From Dissophora ornata (taxonomy: Eukaryota > Mortierellomycota > Mortierellomycetes > Mortierellales > Mortierellaceae), in NCBI GenBank assembly GCA_025201705.1, contig MU616727.1:1-48771 (forward strand): a DNA stretch of 48,771 bases, written 5' to 3'. How positions within the stretch are numbered: position 1 is the first letter of the stretch; each line of letters begins with the position of its first letter. Positions 1-15,566 of the stretch are shown piece by piece. The notes beneath the pieces were generated by a model. The model searched no databases. It saw only the letters and a program-made list of their open reading frames with translations, and was not told where the DNA came from. The translations under genes and the position numbers were made by a program.

Positions 1-362
1 AAAAAAAAAAAAAAAAAAAAAACTTCCTTTTCCTTGATGGTGGGCCACATGTGGACGGTGGCAAGTTGAACTTCATAGAGACGTGACCAGGACATTTCCT
101 TTCAAGTTCCAAATTATTATGAGACTCGACACAACAATAAAAAAATAAACGAAAACTTATTTAAAAACGCGCGTTCATCCTCTTTTGTGCACCACAGTAG
201 TTTTCTGTACTCTATTTATATTCCGATCCACCAATGCTGGAAAGCTTATAGCACCGCGTCCGATTCTAAAAATAGTGGAGCAAGTGCCTTTGTTTCGGCA
301 CGCCGAACGAAGATCGCATCAATACTCATTCCTCCCATTTTTTTTTTTTTTTTTTACAAATA
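1..362. other. gene-free 5' edge with homopolymer tracts
   Basis: The window opens with a run of 22 A. A T-rich tract of about 17 T lies at roughly 340-356, just before the acetyltransferase start, and may be part of its promoter. No convincing coding sequence is seen here. Confidence 0.5.
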
Positions 363-1118
363 ATGCCGTTAGACCAAGAGCAAAAAGCCGAGGTACCAGC
401 CTCAACACTAGAACCTCATCAACCTATGCACGCTCGCGAAGAAGCCTCATGCATGGGTCCCTACTGCATCCCTTCCCCTCCAAGTTCGCCCCATTACCTC
501 AGCGCCGTCGACCGGTCCGACATCCCAGAGATGCTCCGCATTCTGAACATCGACGACTCAGTCTTTCTAGGCACCGCGGGCTTTCTGTATCCTTACCAAT
601 AAGAACATGCGGAGGCCCATATTAAGCGCGCCTACAATGTCGTTCGGAACACTGGCATCAATACCCACTGGGCCATGCGAACCGCACCGGATGGAAAGAT
701 CATGGGTTGGATTCATATCCACAGACATAGACCATCCGAGGATCCTACGGTAACGACGACCACTGCCGGTGCTAATACGCCTCAAAAGCTTCAAACGATT
801 GCTGGTAAGGAAGGCAGAACCGGCTATTGGGTCAGTCCCGAGTTCCGTAACCAAGCCTATGCTCTGAGGTCTCTCCGATTCCTGCTATCCGAAATCGCAG
901 ATAAGGAGATGGGTTACGACCTAGTCAAGGCCGAGGCTTACGTCGATAATTCGGCTAGTCGGAAAGTCATGGAGAATGCGGGCATGGTCCTTGAGAGCGA
1001 TGGCAAGATAGTCCGAATCCCAAACTTTGGTGGCGCCGAAAGGAAGGTGGCGACGTACACGTTCAACATACACGCGAAAAATTCATTTGAACAAACTTTA
1101 GGCCTCTCTCGTTGTTGA
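363..1118 (+). pseudogene. GNAT-family N-acetyltransferase (RimJ/RimL type) broken by one in-frame stop
   Basis: The reading frame from ATG 363 to the stop at 1116-1118 encodes about 250 residues of a GNAT fold, with a single TAA at 600-602. The frame is the same before the stop (ending GFLYPYQ) and after it (EHAEAHIKRAYNVV). The upstream part holds the substrate-side start of the fold. The downstream part holds the acetyl-CoA region (GYWVSPEFRNQAYALRSLRF) and the usual late motif NSASRKVMENAGM. In this family the residue after LYPY is normally followed by a polar residue and then an E/H-rich helix, so the stop replaces one ordinary codon (GAA, CAA or AAA by one change). Introns that could remove TAA would be under 30 bp, too short here. 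The canonical Q/RxxGxG/A acetyl-CoA loop reads RNQAYA. ATG 675 could give a shorter protein. It may be a young pseudogene, a sequencing error or a readthrough site. Confidence 0.7.
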
Positions 1119-1330
1119 ATAAGATATTGGTTTTGTTGGCAATTTTATTTTTGATTGAATATTACAGCGGCATAGTTGAAACAACTGAAATAAACTGATG
1201 ATGTTCTATGTGTGGGATAAGAAGAAGCCGCATCGGGGATCCCAAGGCTAGCTGCTCTGAATGATACGTACATCCCTGTCAAGCTGATCTTTCAGAGCTG
1301 TCACGAAAAGGGAGACATTGTCAGTTTGAA
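1119..1330. other. convergent 3' intergenic region
   Basis: This 212 bp stretch separates the 3' end of the acetyltransferase from the 3' end of the minus-strand chromatin gene. It is AT-rich with no coding signal and probably holds both polyadenylation regions. Confidence 0.4.
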
Positions 1331-5998
<4,668 letters not shown>

Positions 5999-7400
5999 GG
6001 TTCTGATTACTGTGCCTGCAAGATACTTGCAGATTCCAGGGGTGTCAAGGGAGGGTTGTTGCCTCCTGGTTCCTTTATGCAAGAGACAAAAACACGAAGT
6101 AAGTTTTGGCATTCCTACAGTGTGTTCGACTCGACTGCAGGAAGTCGGTCACATACTTTAAGAGACAAGGAGAAGAACAGGGGTCGCAATAGAGGTGTCG
6201 TAGATCGTAAATGGCTAGGAAATACGCAGGGTCTGATTGGGATACAGAGTAAACAATCAGAGCTTGTGCATTGTGTAATGAAACGCGTGATGACCGTGTC
6301 GAAAAAGCGCGTCTCAATGCGCTTCCTGATGTAACGAATGACGATTGTGAAAAGCGGCTGAAAGTTGCTTCAGAATTTGAGTAACGTCAACCAGGGATGC
6401 AGAATTAAGGAGGGAGAGAAAGTAGCATCTGCAGCAAAGGTGATTGCTGGATGGTAATATGATTCTTGATTCTTACAGCTGTCAAATGTCTGTGAATTGG
6501 TTGAGCCTGCGGAAGAAAACGATTCTGTGATTGTTGTGATTGTTGTTCGAGAGGGAATCCGGGCGGATGAGGGAGGGGAGTGGGTTGCAGAATAGGCAGG
6601 CACGACAATGAAGCGAATGAAACGGGGAAAAGACGTATTCCCGCTCGGGATGGTGAGGTGCTGCTGCGTGCGATGGAACAGCGATGGAGATGTCCAGTAG
6701 TCCTCTTGGGTGGCTTGTACAAATAAAACACCTCCTGCTGTGAGTGGCTACGCGGAGATCAGGCGGGACATAATTTTTGGTGGCGCAATTAGACGCGTCA
6801 ATCCAGTTCGCGTGGCATTTGCATTTCTTCCGAGTGTGGTGAAATTGCAGGGATATCGACCCTGTTTGGAGTCACGGCGACAGCAAGGCTTGCGAGAAAC
6901 TGCCTTTTATGCATTCTCCTTATCTCAGCTTACTGGCGAGATGAAAAGATGATAAAGGTATCTGTTAGGTAACTCAAGACTCACGACAAATGGATGATTT
7001 CAGTGTTCCTTCATGCATAACTATCTAAAAGACAGCAGTGTGAAGGGTAGTGATTCGATTGCGCATAACTGCGGCATTTCGCTTAATTAAACCTTATTCA
7101 TGACCAGGGAGTAGACTGTCAGTCTACCACATGTTTCATCAAGCACTGTCATCATCGTTATTAACTGACCCTTCTGTAGAATGACACACGTTTTCAAAAA
7201 ACCACGTTGACAAGAGGGGTATCGCAGGGCTTTACTCAAGCAAAAGTTATAGGCGTGCATAAAACGTATGTAAACCCCTGAGCTCTTGGGAATATCTTAA
7301 TGATAGCCGTGACGAAGGCAGTGGATCTCGAGAGCTTTGCAGAGTAAGAGCATATAAACACAATCAATGCTTTCGATTTATTACGCAGAAGGTTGTGTTA
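5999..7400. other. 1.4 kb intergenic region with a small perfect palindrome
   Basis: This is upstream of the chromatin gene (-) and downstream of the next minus-strand gene. Short open frames occur on both strands but have no recognisable domains and no consistent coding character. A perfect 17-bp palindrome lies at 7111-7127. I see no RNA gene. Confidence 0.5.
7111..7127. repeat. 17-bp perfect inverted repeat (8-1-8)
   Basis: gtagactg-t-cagtctac is a perfect dyad with a one-base centre. It could be a dimeric transcription-factor site or chance. It lies about 270 bp beyond the 3' end of the minus-strand gene that ends at 7401. Confidence 0.4.
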
Positions 7401-8681
7401 CTACCTCGTTACCTTGACGGGGGTCCTTCCACGACCATTTGCCGAATTCTGTCTCTTTTTGGAGGGCCTTCTTTTGCTCTTACCACTCTCAACATCGTCC
7501 TCTTCGTCCTCAAACGCCTTGCTCCAACCGTCCCCAAGCTTCCATCCAGTGCTAACGCCAGTAGAGCTTGACGGTGCAGACTTCGATTTTGCGGCGTTTT
7601 TGGCCGGCGCTGATGTTGATGGCTTTGTTTTTGGTACTGTAATTTTGGTGCTACCTTTACTGTCTTTCTTTGCTGCCGTCTGTTGCTCTGGTTTCTTGAG
7701 GATTACAGAGACCTGCTTCTGGATATCCTTGAGCGCACGTTTGCCCGTCTTTTCCAATGCAGTACCGACTGGCAGCGGTTTCTTGGTTGGCGCGGATACT
7801 GAAGAAAGGTTGTCAGCTTTGGACTTCTTTGAGGGCTTTGCAGTGGCGGGCGACGAAGGGGTAGACTCGGCTTTTCGCTTTTTGCCCTCCAATTGGGCAT
7901 GAATCTCCTTTAGCTCCTGAGGCAAGTCGTCCATGCTATCGTCTCCCGAGTCTTCCGCGTTCTCCTCATCGTCCTCTGTTTCCCAGCTGCCTTCCGAATG
8001 TTCGACGTCATCTTCCTGCTCGCCGTTGTCGTCCATTTCAACCTCTTCCTCCTCTTCCTCCTCTTCCTCTGCTGCAAGGTCCATCTTCCTGTGATCCATT
8101 TTTGCGGATCCAAAAAGTGATTTCATGAAGATGGCGAGTTCCGTCTGGAGTTTAGGCTATTATGTTAAAAACCAATCACAAAATCGATTGCATCGATATT
8201 AGGCTAACAACAGCGAATGATAGCGACAACATTAACACCAAAGCGTCAACGAAATCGGCTGAGTTCTGTTTTGAACATTACCTCCACAGAAACCTCGGAT
8301 TTTGAGGATTTACTTTTAGGGAGTTTATTTTTCACTTGCTTTGAGTGATCCTGGTTCTCGTTGCCGTTATCGACATCTCCTTCGATCTCCGAGTCAGAGT
8401 CAATGCCCTCCAAGAGTTCTAGATCCTGTTTGGAGCCGCCCATGGCCAGAATTTCTTTCATGAATTGTTCATGTTTTTCCACGTCCTTTTGTGCTTTGTC
8501 TTTGCTAGTAGACTACATTTGTATAGAAGAATACCCAATGGCATCAGTATGGCTGAAGTCTTAAAAAGCCTACTGGTGTTTTGCATGTATGTAAATATCG
8601 CTTTGGTTTATTTAACCTTGATTAGAATGGCCATACCATTTTCGCCTTGAGGCTGATCTTTTTCAGTGTTTGAGAAGACAT
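7401..8681 (-). CDS. conserved acidic/lysine-rich low-complexity protein, probably nuclear/nucleolar
   Basis: Three exons: 8637-8681, 8282-8512 and 7401-8144 (45+231+744 bp, phase 0 at both junctions), giving 339 residues from ATG 8681. The N-terminal part has a short conserved-looking block (FMKEILAMGGSKQDLELLEG followed by SDSE). A second short block follows (TELAIFMKSLFGSAKMDHRK). This pairing resembles the LGG-x-KxD-x-x-LL plus acidic pattern seen at the front of some ribosome-biogenesis proteins such as Noc1/CEBPZ. The resemblance is inference only. A Glu run and a long acidic stretch come next, then a Lys/Ser/Pro/Ala-rich half with several KKRK-type nuclear signals and a terminal GWKLGDGW motif. 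The start ATG is 129 bp from the divergently transcribed APN2 gene. I do not recognise the protein as a named family. Confidence 0.75.
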
Positions 8682-8810
8682 GTTGTGAATGGGGAAAGGA
8701 ATGAATGCAAGAAAAAAAAAAATTGACGACAAACACTTGGAAGCCACAAGTGAAAAGGCGCCACCAATTTTTTTTTCTACTTCCATCCATCCTTCTCACA
8801 ACCCACACGC
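8682..8810. promoter_or_regulatory. shared divergent promoter, 129 bp
   Basis: The only sequence between the ATG of the minus-strand nuclear protein (8681) and the APN2 ATG (8811). It contains two homopolymer tracts (poly-A at about 8712-8722, poly-T at about 8769-8776), typical nucleosome-excluding elements of fungal promoters. No TATA box stands out. Confidence 0.5.
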
Positions 8811-11167
8811 ATGAAGTTTATGACCTGGAATGTCAATGGGATCCGCGCCCTGACTCAATACCATCCCTACTGCGATGACCTGCACAAGAATTATAGGGTA
8901 AACTAAACTCATACAGGCAATACTTGCTGCCCATGACTCACCACCTTGCCACCTGACCAATGCCCATTGACCCAACGTTGAATCCCATTGTCACCCAGGA
9001 AATTCTCGACTATCTTGACGCGGATGTGATATGCCTACAGGAGACTAAGATAACCCGCTCCAAACTTGACACGGATCTGGCTCTTGTCCCCGGCTACGAC
9101 TCGTACTGGTCTTTTCACCGGACAAAATCCGGCTACTCGGGTGTTGCCATCTACGTCAAGGATCATATCAAGCTTCTGGCTGCAGAGGAGGGTATTTCAG
9201 GAGTACTGTCTGGAAACTTCAATTTACCCGACGCAAGCTTTGCATCTAATAGTAGTTCCTCAGCCAAAAGAGCAGCTTTCGAAAGCATCGACTTGATTAA
9301 GAAAAGAGTCGGGGGATACCCCAACGTTGAGAGTGATGGAGTAGCGGCGCTTACTCGATTTCAGGAACTGGACAATGAAGGACGAGGTATCGTCCTCGAC
9401 TTTGGGTTCTTCGTCCTATTCAATCTCTATTGCCCCAATGAGACAGATGAGACCCGTCTACCATTCAAGATGGACTATTATCACCTTCTGGAGGCACGTG
9501 TCCGAGAACTCATCCAGGAGGGCAGAGAGGTTATTGTCATGGGCGACATGAACGCGATACCTACAGAACTGGACCATTGCGACCCCGCGAAATGGAAAAA
9601 GGAGAGTGGTGAAGATGACTTCACAAATACGCTCCCTAGACGATGGTTCAACAGCTTTCTTGCACCCAGTGGGCCACTGACAGACCTCTTTCGAGTTTTC
9701 CACAAGGATGAGCCAGGCGCATTTACCTGCTGGAACACCAAGATCAACGCAAGGTAACAGGAGACTTGCAAATAGATATGGTTATCGCCGGTGAAATACC
9801 GTTGGAAGGAGAATACCGCCAACTAAAAGTGTGAGGTCATTATATCCCAGACCCTCGAATTATGGAACGCGTCTGGATTATATCCTTGTTACAAGCGGGC
9901 TTTTACCTTGGTTCAAATCTTGTGATCGGAAACCTAACGTCGTTGGATCAGACCATTGTCCAGTTGTTGCTGAAATGTTTACCGAGCTTGCCCTGGAAAA
10001 ACTTGAGGGGAGACAGGATCAAGACCGACAAAAGACGCAAAGACTACAGGATATTTTAGATTCGTATGGTGGGACGTCCGACCACTCTCTTGCAGCGAGG
10101 TTTTTTGATGAATTTTCAGGGAAGCAACAAAAGTTGTCTGCCTTCTTCAAAAAACCCATTCAATCACCAACAGCCCCAGCAGCGACTACCTCCACACCAG
10201 AGTCAACACTGGCATCCTTGGCCCAGATGGGGGCTAGCAACAAACGACAGACCTCCTCTGACAGCTCTAACGACCAGGGTGTACGGAAAAAGGCATTTTT
10301 TTCGTCCGAAAAATCAAGCAGCGATATCCAGTCCTCTATACCATCTAGTGATCAATCCGTGTCTAGATCGATCTCAACGACAGCAACAAGTACAGGCCTT
10401 ATACCCAAATCTAATAACAAGTCGGCTGTGAAATCAGGGCCTGTTCGTTCGGCGCAGGACAAAGGGGCAACAAAAAAATCTGCTGGTTCCAAATCTTCCG
10501 GTCAGCAGAGTATGCTGTCATTCTTCTCTAGTTCATCCAAAAGATCGTCTAGCACCGTTGAGGCAGCGGCATCCGGTACTGCTGCTGGAGAATCAAGGCA
10601 AGCAATTTCTTCCAGTAGTCAGCTCGTGGATCAGGGCCTATCAAGCAGCTCTCAGCAGTCGTCAGCAGATTCATCGTTGCTGTCGCAGCAAAATGAACCA
10701 TCTCCCGTTTCAACATCAACGTCTTTAGACTCTACAACAGTAACGTCATCGTCGTCGTTTTCGCCAAACGACTTTGCGGACTGGATTCCTTCGTCGCAGG
10801 ACGTGTTGCCGTTCTCAATCAACGGTGAGAGTACCACCTCTAAATGGCAGAGTTTGTTCCAGCCAAAGGCAATCCCGAAATGCCGGTTTCATGGTGCTCC
10901 CTGCACAGAGTACACTGTCAGCAAGAAGGGTCCAAACAAAGGCCGACGGTTCTTTTTGTGCTCACTGTAGGTTTAAGGGTTTTAAGGGTGTAACGATCTA
11001 TTGCATATGTCCGTGCCCAGGATATGTATGCTAATTCTTAAATGTATGGCACAATATGGCAATATATTTTTTCTAGACCTGTGGGGCCTGAGGGAGATGC
11101 GATCGGACAGAAATCAGAGTACCGCTGCAATTACTTCGAGTGGCTAAATCCAGAGCGAAAGAAGTAG
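8811..11167 (+). CDS. APN2: AP endonuclease 2 (class II, exonuclease III family) with PIP boxes and GRF zinc finger
   Basis: Four exons: 8811-8897, 8999-9753, 9851-10966 and 11077-11167 (2,049 bp), giving 682 residues. It cleaves DNA at abasic sites and trims blocked 3' ends in nuclear base-excision repair. The catalytic EEP domain covers residues 1 to about 325, with MTWNVNGIRAL at the start, CLQETK carrying the metal-binding Glu, GDMNAIP, LDYILVT and the terminal active-site SDH (314-316). Two PCNA-interaction boxes are visible: QQKLSAFF (373-380) and QQSMLSFF (499-506). They sit in a Ser-rich linker. The C-terminal GRF-type zinc finger reads PKCRFHGAPC...GRRFFLCSL...YRCNYFEW, which in Apn2/APE2 binds single-stranded DNA. 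Domain order matches fungal Apn2 and animal APEX2. The 3' end is convergent with the methyltransferase gene, 108 bp apart, with an AATAAA at 11176. Confidence 0.95.
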
Positions 11168-11275
11168 TGCCATCGAATAAACACCGAGAGTAAGACGTAA
11201 ACCATGGCCACTGTGCACACGTCGAACCCGATGATCTTTGCGCTTTATTGTTCAGTGTTTATTGCATGCGTCTCG

Positions 11276-12144
11276 TCATATGCGGCGTTGGCATACAAAA
11301 AGATATATATCCTCGCTTTGGTAGTTACTATCCTGCTCTTCTGGCTTGATATCCCGGAAGCGGAACGTCTTACCCAGCATAGCAAAAAACTCCATCTCCT
11401 CAGAGAAGTTGCGTTTTTCGAATGCGGTTATAAGCTGGGTCTTGTTGCCGGGGGTGATGATTGCGTTGATGGTGCTGATGAGGGGCGGGTACAGTGCCGG
11501 GACCCAAATAGCGTCACTGAGAATAACAAGATCCCACTCTAAAGCAAGCAGATCCTGAAATCCTGGAACTGCTGCCGCCGTGGTTGTTGCTGAATCTGCT
11601 ACTACATCCGCAGGGGTATTGACTTTGATGCCACTGACAGCCTCCCAGTCGAAGACTCGAGCCTCGATGTCAATTCCACTCGAGGCGTTTTTCTCGACGT
11701 TTCGCTGTAACAATGGCACGACATTCTCTTTGTCCGTGAGGACGACCTTGCTTCCTTTCATCCCCTTTGCGCTCAACATCCTCGCAACCGCCAATCCTAC
11801 TATCCCTGTTCCTGATCCGAGTTCAAGGACATTGATAGCTTGTTGGCCAGTTGTTGATGTCGAGGCGAGAAGATCACTCGCTCTCTCGAGATACTTTGCC
11901 AATACGATTGCTGCATCCCAGATCGTTGATCCGACGCCACCTCGTCTAAAGGATAGAATGGATAGAAAAGGCGTGAATAAATAGTTCGAGTGAATAGGTG
12001 AAGGGTATGCTAGCGCTGGCGCTGCTCTCTCCATGTGTTTGCGATTGCGTACAGGAGACCAGAGGGGTCCTCATCGATCTCGAGAGGATCAATTGAAACA
12101 TCGTTGAATTCGTATTCCCGTGACGCGAGCGTGATGTTCTCCAT
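11276..12144 (-). CDS. class I SAM-dependent methyltransferase, METTL21/EFM (Methyltransf_16) type
   Basis: Two exons: 12053-12144 and 11276-11945 (92+670 bp, phase 2), giving 253 residues. SAM-binding motif I is VLELGSGTGIVGL at residues 70-82. The family's pre-motif GSTIWDAAIVLAKYL lies before it, VVLTDKENVVPLLQRNV is motif II/III, and the post-motif Asp segment is LEWDLVILSDAIWVPALYPP. These proteins methylate lysines on chaperones and translation factors, and the exact substrate cannot be told from sequence. The joining intron runs from GTACGC at 12052 to AG at 11946. It was preferred because the alternative continuous frame ends in TAG before the domain. The 5' neighbour region is gene-poor, and the 3' end faces APN2. 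Confidence 0.82.
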
Positions 12145-13291
12145 GGTGACAATGATGCGCCTTGTGGGATGAAATGAGGAGCACAATCGATATTTTGAAA
12201 CGATAGCTTTTTGTGGCTGTGCTCCATACCGAGACGCGTACGCTCGAAATCGCAGTAGATGAGCTCGCGCTCTGAACGTGTCTATCCTCATCGTTGGCCA
12301 AAGAATCACAACGTGGCAAAAGTTGTGTCCATCAAGTATCATGCTACATCCCACCTACAAAGAGCATGCATTAAAACGAACGTGTCAAACATCAATATCA
12401 CAGACGTGCACCTCCATTTATTCATTTTGCTCGAGCTACATCTTTCGCCACTTCTGAGAAACTGTGACTTCCTCAGCATTTTCTTGGTCCACGTCTGATG
12501 CAAAACCCAAATTGTTCCACCAAGCACTCAAGCAACCAGTCCTCCAGCCAGCATCAAAGGCAAGGCCAACGCAAGCAAAGCCTTTTGGTATAGGTTCAGG
12601 TCATCATTGGTGACATAAATCTCTTTCAGGATCGGCGGCCTTGCCTTCTTCTAGACCTGGACGTTGCTGGCAATTATGCCAATCAGGCAGGGCCTTGCCC
12701 TGGATTGCTTTCTTGTCAAATCGTAGCAACCTAATATTGTAGATATTTATGTCCCATGTCATTGACCTTATAGCTCCTGATTTTGTTTATAATGGCCCGG
12801 AAGGAGACCTTGGCGCCATTAATATGCTTGATACGCTCTTGATTCTCGGCATCACCACCATGTCGGCATAGTCGTGGTCTCGATTGTTAGCCAAGACGGC
12901 TTGTACGGTCTGTTTTTATTTTTTCTTGAGTCTTGTAGCTTAGTGCTGCGCATGGCTCACTGACCGGCACAAGAGGGTACAAGGCTCCTATCCACTACCT
13001 CGGTTCTCGAAAATGCAAAGGCAGTTCGAATCGAATAAACAGGCAAGGGCCAGAACGTCTGCAGTGGCACGCCAATGATAGAAAACGTACCTGTGGGCGA
13101 TCTTGCTTCAACCACGACAAGCGCAGGGACCCGTTTTTTTTTATTGGGTGCTTCGCCCCTGATTTTCCCTTTTTGGGTATAAGCGATGCCCTGAAAAGAG
13201 AATGGAGCATGCAACGCTCAGAGAAAGTCATCATCTCGACAATCGCGACAACAGCCAACCCTTACATCACGGTATATTTTTCATTGATTAT
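12145..13291. other. 1.1 kb intergenic region with possible coding remnant
   Basis: No intact gene is seen. On the minus strand between about 12,912 and 12,505, several frames carry protein-like stretches interrupted by stops and frame changes. One is GGDAENQERIKHINGAKVSF. Another is FDKKAIQGKALPDWHNC. A hydrophobic ALLALALPLMLAGGLVA is followed directly by a stop and then WVLHQTW-like sequence. This looks like a decayed gene with a C-terminal membrane segment, but the family is not recognised. ATG 13202 may belong to the next gene. Confidence 0.35.
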
Positions 13292-15484
13292 ATGGCGCAG
13301 GAACAGCACTCCCCAACCACCGCCACCGCTCTCGTCGGAGTACCCTTCGCAGCAGCTGAGCGCACACAACTCAGCTTGGTGCCCTCTGCATATAAAGTTT
13401 TCCAAATCCCAGAGTTGGCAGACAACATTGCGCAATATCTATGGCCTGTCTATCTCAGCCAGCTTCGTCTCGTGTCCAGGGTCCTGTACACAGCCTTTAT
13501 TCCCCATCTGCGTTTACATCTCCACCGCAACTCGACCGCATCTTGGACAGATTTCCCTTTGCTTCAGCATGGTATCCCCGGCAATGGGCAGAACGCATTC
13601 ACCAGTTCCAAGGCAGTAGGGACAGGAGCTGAAAAGGAGATAGCTGTAGCAGAGAAGCATGGGCAGGCCGGTGGACCAAGGAAGGGGAAAGGGGTTGCAC
13701 ATGTGTATGGAGAGCTTGTCCAGACAATCACCGCTGATTCCATGGACAACTTCGACACCCTGGTTCCCATGCTGCAGTACTGCCCAAACCTCAGCAAGCT
13801 TACTGTTACTCGCTGGAGCAAAGACTTGTACATCTTCCACGACATTCTCTCGACGCTACCTCGGCTTCAACACTTGAGTGTCTCGTTCTACAACACTGTT
13901 GACTTGGATGCCTTCTTGGCGACTCTTGTAAGCATGTCAGACCCATCAAAGGAGGCCATCAACGGTGGAGGACACGGATCGCTTCAGTCGCTTGATATCA
14001 AACACAGAGTTCCCGACATCAACTACATCCGATGGGAGACCTTTAAATCTGCACTCAGGAAATTTCCTTCTTTGCAGCATCTGTCTCTCGCAGGAATCGG
14101 CTTTCGTGCAGGCAAAACTACAGTGGAACCCGCTACTACAGCCGGACAAAATGCTACACCCAACACAACTTCCAGCACCGCTATGACTGCAAATGTCCAG
14201 GTACAAGGCCAGGGGAACAATGAATACGGCGATGGCGAGGACGAACTGCAGTCGTTCGAAATGAGCATACACGCCACAAGCTGGACGTTCCCCAGGTTGA
14301 GGTCACTCGTACTCTCGTTCTGTGAATGTCCCGTCACGACCATGTTGGATCTGGATCGTATCTTTCCGAGGCTAACCTCGCTCGAAGTGAACAAATGTCG
14401 AAGCAATTGGCTTGAAGCCTTTGAACCGGACCCTCTCAATCCATCCTCGCACTTTGGCATTTACTCGTCGCTAGCGTCGTCATTATCCTCTCTGGGTTCA
14501 ACTGCAGCCGCTGACCCCACAGCAACAACCACCGCCACCATCGCCACAGGTACGACCTTCTCTGCTTCCCGTCACGTCCCATTTCCAGATATCAGACACC
14601 TCAAACTGGTAGAACGGCAGGAAGGACACGAAGATTTGATTTACGAGATCATCAAGGCCCGTCCAAGACTGGTATCCATCGAGACCTATCAGATCTCTTT
14701 GAATATCGAGACACTGCTACCTATGGCCTACTTCTGCTGGAACGAGTCTAGGTCCATGAATAGGTTCTCGCTCTCGCCTTGTTGGAGCGATACCCAGACC
14801 AGGGGTGATTTTGAACGATTTTTTGAATCACCGTTTTTATGTCGCGTTAAGCACCTCTACATTCAGCAGGTAAACAAAACAGGGACACTCCAATAGATGC
14901 ATCTTGAAGGAATCATGTTCGGGTTAATTCACGAGCTGGTTCTGATCTTTTATGTTACACTTGTGAAATAGGAAATCACCGAAAAGATGTGCTTCGCATC
15001 GACGTTGACCAGCCTACACGTTGGAGCCGGATTCGCAAGGGAGTCTGTGATCGAATACGATAGTCTCCCGGTCTGGAACTCAATCTTGCGCAGGCTACCA
15101 AAGCTTGAAATTCTGAGAATCGATCGGTTCATCAAAGACTATGTTCTATTTGAAGGTCTGGGGCGTTCAACTACTCCAACCGTGATTCCAGGAGGAGGAG
15201 TAGGAGGGCCTTGTCAGATGAAATTAAATAGCGATAGTGCAGAATCAGCGACAACGATTGAGGACTGGTCTCAGGAGCGACCCTATCTACAGGAACTTCA
15301 GATCACCTTCCGAGCGTCGTGTGTCATCGACACGTCGGATCTCGATCGAGAACTTGTCCAGCGCTTCCGGTTCTTAGAACGTCTCTATTTCTCATGTTCT
15401 AAAAGGCCAGAGGATTTAGAGGACCGCAAGGCCAAATGGAGACCCGGTTTGGCAGTGGAGTACCGTCGATATGAGAACGAATAA
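13292..15484 (+). CDS. F-box / leucine-rich-repeat protein
   Basis: Two exons: 13292-14869 and 14972-15484 (phase 0), giving 696 residues. An in-frame ATG at 13202 would add 30 residues. The F-box is at about residues 35-73 (VFQIPELADNIAQYLWPVYL, then SQLRLVSRVLYTAF), close to the usual N-terminal position. The rest shows irregular leucine-rich repeats (CPNLSKLTVTRW, LPRLQHLSVSFY, FPSLQHLSLAGI, FPRLTSLEVNKC, LPKLEILRI). Such proteins usually link an SCF ubiquitin ligase (via Skp1) to substrates bound by the LRR face. This architecture is expanded in Mortierella-type fungi, and no specific substrate can be inferred. A Thr/Ala-rich insert near residues 400-420 interrupts the repeats. The 3' end is 82 bp from the convergent VPS52 gene. 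Confidence 0.85.
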
Positions 15485-15566
15485 TAACTCGAAGAATAGA
15501 AAGACGAGGATGAATATCACTATTGGTTCCTTTACTATTGTTGTTCTTTATTTCAAGAGAAACGCT

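Noticed and set aside
11204..11558. Plus-strand frames antisense to the methyltransferase
   Set aside because: They overlap a well-supported minus-strand domain and carry no motif.
13010..13060. T-loop-like gttcgaatc as part of a tRNA
   Set aside because: No A box or cloverleaf pairing upstream within tRNA distance.
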